A stretch of DNA of 64,000 bases from Closterium sp. NIES-65. Taxonomy: Eukaryota; Streptophyta; Zygnematophyceae; Desmidiales; Closteriaceae. Position 1 is the first letter of the stretch. Each line of letters opens with the position of its first letter. The stretch covers positions 1-64,000 of the forward strand of contig CANXME010001989.1 in the NCBI GenBank assembly GCA_948144175.1, written 5' to 3'. The position numbers and the translations under genes were made by a program. This document shows, piece by piece, positions 56,401 to 64,000 of the stretch. The notes beneath the pieces are model-generated. The model was not told the origin of the DNA. It saw only the letters and a list, made by a program, of their open reading frames with translations, and did no database searches.

Positions 56401-58974
56401 AGGCTCAGCACCTCTAGCAGGACGCGAGTCGACAGCTACCTCGGCAGGCTCAACCGGGTCTACCTGAGAGACACCTGAGGGAGCGGCACCCTGAGGGGGG
56501 AGGGGGTCTACCACTGCAGCACCTGGCGCGAGGAAGAGAGGCGGGGGAGGGAGCGGGGCAGTGCGGTAAGGGAAGAGGCGGTAGAAGGGCACGGACTCGT
56601 CAAAAGTGACGTCCTGAGAGGGGAAGACGCGGTGCGAGGCGGGGTGGTAAAACTGCCAGCCAGACGCATCCGGGGCAAAGCCAAGAAAGACACAGGGAGC
56701 AGTGCGGGAGGAGAGCTTGTCCGCAGACGTGTCGCGAACAAAAGCTCGGGATCCCCAGACACGGAAGCGTGACGCATCGCCAACCTCCCCCGTCCACAGC
56801 AGTGTGGGCGAGGTCTCCGGAGCGGAGACAGGGGGCCAGAGGTTGAGCTGATGCGCAGCGTACCGGACCGCAAACGGCCACAGAAAGTGGGGGGCAGCCA
56901 CGTGGACTAAGGAGGTACGAGCGACCTCCATGACCAAGCCAATGCGGCGCTCAGCAACCCCATTCTGCTGTGGAGAGGCCGGAAGCGTGAACGACTGGCG
57001 AATGCCGTGCTCAGCACAGTAGGCTGCCAAGAGGTCGGAGGAGAACTCGCCACCTCTGTCAGAGTGCAAGCGCAGGACAGGAAACTCCGAGCGAAAACGC
57101 TCTCGCAGCTGAAGACATGCTCTGCTGATCCAAGGGATCAGGACATCAGGGACTTCACCCTTGCTGCGCAAGGGGACGACCGTGGTGTAGCGCGAGTAGT
57201 CGTCAACGACGATCAAGAAGTACCTCTCCTGGCCCTGACCACGGACGCGGGCTGGGCCCCACACGTCCATGTGGAGCGTCTGCAAAGGAGCAGTCGTCGG
57301 GGGGAACGAGGAGGAGTGAGGGGCAGCGCGCTGCCGCCCCTCGACACAGGGAAGACAAGGAGGAGCAAGGGAGGGTGGGAGGGGAGGGAGTACCCGAGGA
57401 AGACCAGAGACAAGGTATCGGGCGTGCATGCCCCGAAGGCGTTGCACTGACGGGTGACCAAGTCGGTGGTGCCAGAGGACAGTCTTGTGCGCTAGAGAGC
57501 GACACGAGCAGGGGGCAGACAGCTGACCTGACGCAGACGCAGACGCAGACGCCGCTACCTGAGGGGACTCAGTGGTCAGTGTGTACAGGTCCGACCCCGG
57601 CTGCCGAGTGAAGGTAGCCAGGTGACGGCCCGTCCGAGCACACGTGCAGTGTGTCACGCGCTCGTAGGCAGGGGTGAACTGGTGAACACCCCCATCTTGA
57701 AGCGCACAACCTGCCACCAAGTTCGTAGAGAACGAGGGGAGATGAAGACCTGACAGTGTGCCCGACGGGACAGCAGGACAAGGAAGGAGGGTGGAGGAGG
57801 TCGCAATAACCGGACCCCCAGAGGGGTCAGCGAGCGAGACAGCGACTGGTCGAGCAAGGGGCTCAAGAGCAGTGCGGTCACGAAAGAAACAGCGCAAAGC
57901 GCCTGAGTCTAGAGTGAAGGTGTGCAGTGCCTCAGTGGACTCAGTAGTACCTGGGGTGGCGGACACACAAGCACCTAGAGCAGTAGCCTCACCAGTACCT
58001 GGGGTAGCAGACACGCAAGCACCTAGGGCGGCAGTCTCACTCGTGCGGATGCCTGGGTCAGGCGGAACACTCAGGTACTGGTCCTCCTCTCCACTAATAG
58101 TCAATGCATACATTGCTTTGAGAATAACATCAAAATCAAGAGCATAGATATCGATATCCTTCTTGAGGAGATCAGCCCACTGAGGGAGCTCAGGAGCGTC
58201 AGGAAACTGAGCACGCCAAGCATCATCTAGGCGAGAGAAGCAGCGCTGCGCAGTGTGCGCCCTCCCGCACGTCTGTCCCTTGCGGCGACCAGTGCGGATG
58301 ACGTACGTGCAGCTAAGGCTACCCCCCCCACCCCCGTGCTGTAAGTACCACTCACGAAGCTCCTGGGAGGACTGAGGGTGCTGCGCACTCTGGCCAGTGC
58401 CAGAGCCTCCACGACCACCACCGCCGCCTCCACCACGACCACCACCGCCCCTGCCGCCGCCACGTCCACTGCCGCCACCACCACCGCCCCCACCCCGGCC
58501 ACCGCCGCCGCCGCTGCCTCCACCACCCCCACCGCTGCCACTAGCCCCTCCAGCCCCGCCACCGCCCCCGCCGCTGCCACCACCCCCACCACCGCCTCCC
58601 CCGCCGTCACCCCCACCGCCCTTGCCTCCCCTACCATTGCCGCTGCGGCGCCCACTGGGAGCGGACGCAGAGCCGACCTGCTCAGCACCAAGAAGGTCGA
58701 CAGCAGCAGCAGAGGCGACAGAGGGGAGGAGGGGGGAGGGGGAACACCCCTCGAAGAAAGGGGTGCGGGGGTCGCCACGAGAGGCACCTACAGCTACAAT
58801 ACTCTTCTCAGCTGCAAGTAGTTCCTTCTCTAGGGCGGCAATGGTGAGCTCAGTGGGGCAGCGAGCTAGGAAGTGGTCCCTGACTGTACGCAGAGTGTCA
58901 GGGAGGCGGGTGACTAGGTGGTAGAGAGTGAGCCAGAGCGGGGGAGGGTTGGAGGCAAGAAACTCAGCGGGCAT
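53422..58974 (-). CDS. E3 gag-pol polyprotein (1,850-codon open frame)
   Basis: Copia polyprotein for reverse transcription and integration in virus-like particles. Residues 1-100: C-terminal part of gag. 109-193: Gly-rich tract. 205-210: LREWY motif. 222-245: Cys/His knuckle C222, C236, H240, C245. 356-358: protease DSG. 503-543: integrase zinc site (H503, H507, C540, C543). Integrase catalytic residues D570, D639 and E675, with exactly 35 residues between the last two. About 850-1,250: Ala/Gly/Glu/Pro linker with two more LREWY motifs. RT ends with YVDD at 1,524-1,527. RNase H acidic residues D1694, E1735, D1771 and D1820. It ends PHLLTS. The N-terminal gag portion lies upstream (about 58,975-59,409), starting MASPTVLSFDTEG. 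The key residues of all enzymes look intact. Confidence 0.93.
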   Translation of the reverse strand: MPAEFLASNPPPLWLTLYHLVTRLPDTLRTVRDHFLARCPTELTIAALEKELLAAEKSIVAVGASRGDPRTPFFEGCSPSPLLPSVASAAAVDLLGAEQVGSASAPSGRRSGNGRGGKGGGGDGGGGGGGGGGSGGGGGGAGGASGSGGGGGGSGGGGGRGGGGGGGGSGRGGGRGGGGRGGGGGGGRGGSGTGQSAQHPQSSQELREWYLQHGGGGGSLSCTYVIRTGRRKGQTCGRAHTAQRCFSRLDDAWRAQFPDAPELPQWADLLKKDIDIYALDFDVILKAMYALTISGEEDQYLSVPPDPGIRTSETAALGACVSATPGTGEATALGACVSATPGTTESTEALHTFTLDSGALRCFFRDRTALEPLARPVAVSLADPSGGPVIATSSTLLPCPAVPSGTLSGLHLPSFSTNLVAGCALQDGGVHQFTPAYERVTHCTCARTGRHLATFTRQPGSDLYTLTTESPQVAASASASASGQLSAPCSCRSLAHKTVLWHHRLGHPSVQRLRGMHARYLVSGLPRVLPPLPPSLAPPCLPCVEGRQRAAPHSSSFPPTTAPLQTLHMDVWGPARVRGQGQERYFLIVVDDYSRYTTVVPLRSKGEVPDVLIPWISRACLQLRERFRSEFPVLRLHSDRGGEFSSDLLAAYCAEHGIRQSFTLPASPQQNGVAERRIGLVMEVARTSLVHVAAPHFLWPFAVRYAAHQLNLWPPVSAPETSPTLLWTGEVGDASRFRVWGSRAFVRDTSADKLSSRTAPCVFLGFAPDASGWQFYHPASHRVFPSQDVTFDESVPFYRLFPYRTAPLPPPPLFLAPGAAVVDPLPPQGAAPSGVSQVDPVEPAEVAVDSRPARGAEPERAEPERAEPERAEPGGAEPGGVETGGGEPGGAESGGTETGGAEPGGAGSEGTEPGVAESGGTEPGCVAVDCEAPGGPPSSQQLREWYSRYCSLRRGASRARGATGVGTRVSPPRREPPSSPQLREWYARHISLRSGAAGVGVPGVDAAAGAADPGAGGVAAAGGAAGGAARTEDPGAGGAAAAGGAAAGGAAAAGGAAAGGAAAAAGVEDPEGGASTGAEDPAAGASAGSRVAARPRPYFVPLLQQVLSQCPPLALECPPSVQSQPQLPTASPLPVPTPYTGPTGGLAERREPASRPVSPASRRASPVRVATTASRVQRQRPPAVPGTHQMALRQSTAPQRVALPSPPASSLPALADPESDTLRAASPTVTRLLATVVTDPSFESAAASALVTELVDLAAACRLDYAASLVAESESVCPPSVGGECALGTDVLEDRQEEVGCLAAALPHLVSMLVAPEGDPDAPDIPTPRSYAEAMAGPYSSQWQSAMDTEMASWKSTGTYVDEVPPPGVNIVSGMWIFRVKRPPGSPPVFKARYVARGFSQREGVDFFQTFSPTPKMTTLRVLLHVAAQRDYELHSLDFSTAFLQGSLHEEIWLRRPPGFTGSFPPGTQWSLRRPVYGLRQAPREWHDTLRTTLAALGFAPSTADPSLFLSTDPSLPPFYILVYVDDLVFATSDTVGLAHVKSELQKRHTCTDLGELTSYLGLRITRDRARRTITLTQSHMVQQVLQRFGFTYSSPQSTPLPTGHSLSALPSDESVEPSGPYLELVGCLMYLMTCTRPDLAYPLSILARYVAPGRHRKEHMDAAKRVLRYLCSTSGMGLVLGGRDRPVLTGHSDASWADDQATQRSSQGYTFSLGSGSVSWRSTRSSSVLSSSCEAEIYATAMAAQELRWLTYLLTDLGEQPRSPPVLYVDNKGTIALCGEHRLEHRTKHIALRYFLARELQQRGQLCLRYVATRANTADVFTKALQPCDHQRFCTVLGLVPTVPHLLTS

Positions 58975-59479
58975 GGCTGCACGGAAGCGGGCATCACTAG
59001 TACGGAGGTGAGTGATGAGGTCAGCGACTGTCTGGAAAGCGGACAGGTCGGGGAACAGGTAGGGAAGGGAGAGACGGCCTAGTGCAGATGAGGCCGGGGA
59101 GGAGTAGCGCGCAACTACAGCAGTGTACAGGGCCTGCGCAGTCTGATGCTGGCCGAAGTGCTCACGCTCATCGACTGGCAGGGAGTTGCGAATGGCAAAG
59201 CGGGCGTGGGCATCGCGAGTCTACCACTGCGAGCGAGCAGTAGCGGTAGCAGTAGTAGCAGGAGCAGGGACTGTGCCTAGTGCGTGATCGTACAGCGAGA
59301 TATCCTCTCTGGCAGTGAGCTGGAGGAACAGGTGCAGATCATCGAGCCAGGTATCAAACTTAATCGGGCGGCCCTCAGTATCGAACGAGAGAACTGTAGG
59401 GCTAGCCATAGCTGAAGCAGTAGCAGTGGCAGCAGTAGTAGTAGCAGGAGTAGCAGTAGCAGCAGTGGTAGTAGCAGTA

Positions 59480-60060
59480 GAGCGGCGCGGCTCGGCTAGG
59501 GCGGCGCGGCTCGGCTAGGGCGGCGCGGCTCGGCTAGGGCGGCGCGGCTCGGCCGGGTCGCGCGGCTCGGTCGGGTCGCGCGGTTCGGCTCGGTCCTAGA
59601 GGGGCGAGCGCGGGGCCGGGTGGGGCTGCTAAGTGAGAGCGCGGGGCCGTCCAGGGCGAGGGCAAGGCCGTGAGAGGCTAGCGCGGGGCCGACGGGGGCC
59701 TTAGGGGGCTAGCGCGGGGCCGACGGGGGCCTTAGGAGGCTAGCGCGGGGCCGATCGGGGGCCTTAGGAGGCTAGCGAGGGGCTAGCGCGGGGCCGACGG
59801 GGGCCTTAGGAGGCTAGCGCGGGGCCGATCGGGGGCCTTAGGAGGCTAGCGCGGGGCTAGCGCGGGGCCGACGGGGGCCTTAGGAGGCTAGCGCGGGGCC
59901 GATCGGGGGCCGTGAGAGGCTAGCGCGGGGCCACACGGGGCCTTGAGAGGCTAGCGCCGGGCCGTAAGGGGCCTTAAGAGGGCGACGCGAGGGGCCGTGA
60001 GGGGCCTTAAGGGGCGACGCGAGAGGGCCTTAGGGGGCCTTAAGAACGAGGCGCTCGAGG
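59480..60060 (-). repeat. leader minisatellites of E3
   Basis: On the plus strand, units of 30-31 bp read GCTAGCGCGGGGCCGATCGG+GGGCCTTAGGA. Next to gag is a 19-bp array of GGCGGCGCGGCTCGGCTAG. The position equals that of the leader arrays in E1 and E4. Confidence 0.85.
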
Positions 60061-60142
60061 CGCAGGAAAAAAAGGCGGCGCACGAGGGCGCGGCTAGCGG
60101 AAACGGTGGGCCCTATCGTTTCGGTCCTAGGTGGAACCTAGG

Positions 60143-60154
60143 CTCGTAATACCA
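60143..60154 (-). promoter_or_regulatory. E3 primer-binding site
   Basis: On the minus strand TGGTATTACGAG follows the 5' LTR directly; initiator tRNA-Met type. Confidence 0.78.
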
Positions 60155-60291
60155 TGTCAGAATCAGAAACGAGAAATGAATGACTAGAATGAGTGTTGGG
60201 TACAAATAGGTCAAACCTAACCCTAGAAATGTGTACCCACTATAGGCTAACCCACTGTAGCCTAAACAAGCACATCATACAATGTTTGACA
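60155..60291 (-). repeat. 5' LTR of E3
   Basis: 137 bp, identical to the 3' LTR except at one position; TG...CA ends, next to the AGGCT duplication. Confidence 0.93.
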
Positions 60292-62679
60292 AGGCTAGCA
60301 TAGTCGCTGTAGGTGCCTCTCGCGGTGACCCCCGTACCCCGTTCTTTGAGGGGTGTTCTCCCTCCCCCCTTCTTCCCTCTGTCGCCTCTGCTGCTGCTGT
60401 CGACCTCCTTGGTGGCTGAGAAGGTCGGGACTGCGTCTGCTTTGAGTGGGCGCCGCAGCGGCAAGGGCAAGGGGGGCAAGGGCGGTGGTGGTGACAGCGG
60501 GGGTGGCGGTGGTGGGGGAGGTGGTGGTGGCGGGGGGGGTGGCACGGGTGGGGGAGGTGGCAGCAGTGGGGGGGGTGGCGGCAGCGGCGGGGGAGGTGGC
60601 CGGGGCGGAGGAGGTGATGGGGGTGGCGGTGGACGGGGCAGCGGCCGGGGTTGGGGTGGTCGAGGAGGTGGTAGCGGCGGTGGTGGTCGTGGAGGCGCTG
60701 GCGGTGGCCAGGGCCAGCAGCACACTCCGTCGCCCCAGGAGGTCCGTGAGTGGTACTCTCAGCACGGGGGGGGGGGGGTGGCCTTAGCTGCACGTACGTC
60801 ATTCGCACTGGTGACCGCACTGGCCAGCCGTGTGGGGGACCGCACGCCACACAGCGTTGCTTCGCTCGTCTGAATGACGCTTGGCGTGTTCAGTTCCCTC
60901 AGGCCACTGAGCTGCCCCGCTGGGTTGATCTCCTGAAGAAGGGGATTGATATTTATGCTCTAGACTTTGATGCTATTCTCACTGCCATGTATGTGATGTC
61001 TACTAGTGGAGAGGGTGCTGAGTACCTGAGTGTCCCGCCCGACCCGGGCATTAGGACTAGTGCGTCTGCCGCTCCAGGTACTCGCGTGTCCGCTACCCCA
61101 GGTGCTGGTGAGGCTGCTGCTCTAGGTGCGTGTACGTCTGCCCCCCCTAGTACTGTGTCGACTGCAGCACTGCACACCTTCACACTGGATTCAGGTGCCT
61201 CTCGCTGTTTCTTTCGTTACCGCACTGCCCTTGAGCCCCTTGCTCGGCCAGTTGCTGTCTCCCTCGCTGACCCCTCTGGGGGTCCGGTCCTTGCGACCTC
61301 CTCCACTATCCTTCCCTGTCCTGCGGTCCCGTCGGGCACACTGTCAGGTCTCCACCTCCCCTCGTTCTCTACGAACTTGGTGGCAGGTTGTGCACTACAG
61401 GACGCAGGTGTTCACCAGTTCACCCCTGCCTACGAGCGTGTCACACACTGCACGTGTGCCCGTACAGGCCGCCACTTGGCTACCTTCACCCGGCAGCCGG
61501 GGTCGGATCTGTACACACTGACTACTGCCCCCCCTCAGGTCGCTGCGTCTGCGTCTGCGTCCACGTCAGGTCAGCTGTCCGCCCCCTGCTCGTGTCGCTC
61601 TCTAGCGCACGAGACTGTCCTCTGGCACCACCGACTGGGCCACCCGTCTGTGCAGCGCCTTCGTGCCATGCACTCCCGGTACCTTGTCTCTGGTCTTCCC
61701 AGAGTCCTCCCTCCCCTCCCACCCTCGCCTGCTCCTCCCTGTCTTCCCTGCGTCGAGGGGCGGCAGCGCGCCGCTCCTCACTCCTCCTCGTTTCCCCCAA
61801 CGACTGCTCCTTTGCAGACGCTCCACATGGACGTGTGGGGCCCAGCCCGCGTCCGTGGTCAGGGTCAGGAGAGGTACTTCCTGATCGTTGTTGACGACTA
61901 CTCGTGCTACACCACGGTCTTCCCCTTGCGAGCCAAGGGTGAGGTCCCTGATGTTTTGATCCCTTGGATCCGCAGAGCTGGTCTCCAGCTCAGCGAGCGT
62001 TTCCGCTCGGACTTTCCTGTCCTGCGCTTGCACTCTGACAGAGGTGGTGAGTTCTCCTCCGACCTCTTGGCAGCCTACTGTGCTGAGCACGGCATTGAGC
62101 AGTCGTTCACGCTTCCGGCCTCTCCACAGCAGAATGGGGTTGCGGAGCGCCGCATTGGCCTGGTCATGGAGGTCGCTCGTACCTCCTTGATCCATGCGGC
62201 TGCCCCCCACTTTCTGTGGCCGTTTGCGGTCCGGTACGCTGCGCATCAGCTCAACCTCTGGCCCCGTGTCTCCTTGCCGGAGACCTCGCCCACACTGCTG
62301 TGGACGGGGGAGGTTGGCGATGCGTCACGTTTCCGGGTCTGGGGATCTCGAGCTTTTGTCCGCGTTTCGTCTGCGGACAAGCTCTCCTCTCGTGCTGTTC
62401 CCTGCGTCTTCCTCGTCTTTGTTCCGGACGCGCCTGGTTGGCAGTTTTACCACGCCACCTCGCGCCGGGTCTTGCCCTCTCAGGACGTCACTTTTGACGA
62501 GTCTGTCCCCTACTACCGCCTCTTTCCCTACCGCACTGCCCCGCTCCCACCCCCGCCTCTCTTCCTCGCGCCAGGTGCTGCTGTCGTAGACCCCCTCCCC
62601 CCTCAGGGTGCCGCTCCCTCAGGTGTGTCTCAGGTAGACCCGGTCGAGCCTGTTGAGGCTGCTGTCGACTCTCGTCCTG

Positions 62680-63540
62680 CTGGGGGTGCTGAGCCTGGGG
62701 GTGCGGAGGCTGGGGGTGCTGAGCCTGGGGGTGCTGACTCTGGGGGTGCTGAGCCTGGGGGTGCGGACTCTGGGGGTGCTGAGCCTTGGGGTGCGGACAC
62801 TGGGGGTACTGAGCCTGGGGGTGCTGAGCCTGGGGGTGCGGTGACTGGGGGTGCTGAGCCTTGCGGTGCTGGGCCTAAGGGTGCTACACCTGGACGCGAC
62901 CTCTCCTCGGAGCAGTTGCGTGAGTGGTACTTACAGTACTGCAGCCTCCGGAGTGTTACCTCTGGGACCAGGCGCACTACAGGGACTGGGGCTGGTACTT
63001 CTCCTCCTAGTCGGGAGCTCCCCTCTCGTGAGCGGATCCGTGAGTGGTACGAGCGCCGTTGCACACTTCGCAGTGGTGCGCCTCGTCTCACGGACCCGGC
63101 TGCCCCTGGTGCTACGGACCCGGGCGTTGGAGCTGCTGCTGGTGCTGCGGACCCTGGCGTTGGAGGTGCTGCTGGTGCTGAGGACCCGGGCGTTGGAGGT
63201 GCTGCTGGTGCTACGGACCCGGGCGTTGGAGCTGCTGCTGGTGCTGCGGACCCTGGCGTTGGAGCTGCTGGTGGTGCTGCGGACCCGAGGGTTGGAGGTG
63301 CTGCTGGTGCTGAGGACCCGGGCGTTGGGGCTGCGGCTGGTGCTGCGGACCCTGGCGTTGGAGCTGCGACTGGTGCTGTGGACCCTGGTGTCGGAGTCCC
63401 TGCTGGTGCTGAGGACCCGGGCGTTGGAGCTGCGGCAGGTGCTGTGGACCCTGGTGTTGGAGCCACTGCTGGTGCTGAGGACTCGGGCGTTGGTGCTGAG
63501 GCTAGTACTGAGGACCTGGGCGTTGGAGCTGCTGGTGGTT
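62680..63540 (+). repeat. coding minisatellites in the E4 linker
   Basis: Two arrays. About 62,680-62,880 has 15-bp units GGTGCTGAGCCTGGG (GAEPG-type peptide). About 63,100-63,540 has 30-bp units containing GCTGCTGGTGCTGCGGACCC (AAGAADPGVG-type peptide). Equivalent 15-bp arrays occur in E1 (26,726-26,960), E2 (49,740-50,010) and E3 (56,210-56,410), always between integrase and RT. Confidence 0.88.
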
Positions 63541-64000
63541 CTGGTACTGCCGCTGGGGGTACAGGTGCTGTCCCTGCTGTGTCTGGAGTCGCCGCGCGCC
63601 CTCAGCCGTACTTTGTTCCGCTCCTTCAGCAGGTTCTTGGTCTCTCGCCTCCTCCTGGTCCTCCTCCCTTAGCGTGTTCACAGCCTGTCCCGTCACAGTT
63701 ACAGTTGCAGCCGGCCTCCCCACTACCTGCTCCTTCTCCTTACACTGGTCCTACTGGCGGTCTTACTGAGCGTCGTGAGTCTGCGTCTCGTCCTGCGTCG
63801 CCTGTCCGTCCTACTAGCGCTAGTGCTCGTAGTTCGCGCCAGCGTCCTCCTCCTGCCCCTGGCACACACCGGATGTCTCTACGTCCGTCTACTGCTCCTC
63901 TGCGTGCCCCTTTGCCTTCTCCTCCTGCGTCCTCTCTTCCTGCTCTCGCCGACCCGGAGTCGGACTCTCTTCGTGCTACCAGTCCTACTATCACGCGTCT

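Larger units (their letters stand above)
53059..60291 (-). mobile_element. Ty1/copia element E3, young and almost whole
   Basis: 7,233 bp on the minus strand, bounded by 137-bp LTRs (53,059-53,195 and 60,155-60,291) that differ at one position, and by the target duplication AGGCT (53,054-53,058 and 60,292-60,296). Parts from its 5' end: LTR, primer site (TGGTATTACGAGCC), leader minisatellite, gag, protease, integrase, linker, RT, RNase H, purine tract and LTR. Order PR-IN-RT-RH identifies copia. Nearly the entire coding region is one frame, with about one break. The LTR identity makes it the youngest insertion in the nest. It lies in the gag of E4. Confidence 0.95.
51591..64000 (+). mobile_element. 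Ty1/copia element E4 (interrupted by E3; continues past the window)
   Basis: Plus-strand element. Parts: 5' LTR (51,591-51,717), primer site, GC-rich tandem leader (about 51,790-52,430), and gag from about 52,469 to 53,058. E3 is inserted there, and gag resumes at 60,297 with a Gly tract (about 60,475-60,710) and the knuckle near 60,780-60,860. Protease follows (DSG near 61,188), then integrase (about 61,600-62,560), then repetitive linkers (about 62,680-62,880 and 63,100-63,540). RT, RNase H and the 3' LTR are outside. Apart from E3 it has several breaks. The flank left of its LTR is GACTC, which should recur after its 3' LTR. Confidence 0.92.

Noticed and set aside
59221-59409. The start of E3 gag as a separate small gene
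   Set aside because: It matches the N-terminus of gag in E1 and E4 and belongs to the same element.

Overview
This is nuclear DNA of a eukaryote with a GC-rich genome. The one clear host gene encodes a plant-type (ANP/NPK1-like) MAPKKK, interrupted by GT-AG introns. The mobile DNA is mostly Ty1/copia elements primed by initiator tRNA-Met, plus small non-autonomous DNA transposons. A green-lineage organism (streptophyte alga or early land-plant grade) fits best, but that is inference; I cannot name a species.

Layout. (1) 1-23,856: one uninterrupted satellite array, 31-bp monomer, roughly 770 copies, with several layers of higher-order duplication. (2) 23,857-30,436: copia element E1 (+), broken, with near-identical LTRs and a 537-bp TA-flanked DNA transposon near its 3' end; an inverted LTR remnant follows. 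(3) 31,057-41,482: an 11-exon gene for an ankyrin-repeat MAPKKK (+). Several introns begin with tandem copies of the end of the preceding exon: about 78 copies of a 32-bp unit in intron 6, 11 copies of a 31-bp unit in intron 7, and a few in introns 9 and 10. A 517-bp hAT-like element sits inside the intron 6 array. (4) 42,123-43,904: a 593-codon ORF (-) of unknown function, convergent with the kinase gene. (5) 44,195-44,321: a Harbinger-like MITE. (6) 44,675-64,000: a nest of copia elements. Old E0 (+) carries a 600-bp solo LTR of another family and is entered by E2 (-); E2 is entered by E4 (+); E4 is entered by E3 (-), which is young, almost whole, and has 137-bp LTRs and the target duplication AGGCT. 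The right halves of E4, E2 and E0 should lie beyond the window in that order.

The most interesting material is the set of exon-end duplications in the kinase introns. Each unit spans an AG|GT junction and so carries a copy of the 5' splice site; in intron 6 it also carries the codons of the ATP-binding glycine loop. Next are two features of this copia family: a non-standard Cys/His knuckle (CX13CX3HX4C) and a recurring LREWY motif present both in gag and between integrase and reverse transcriptase. Several unrelated arrays in the window share a period of 31-32 bp.
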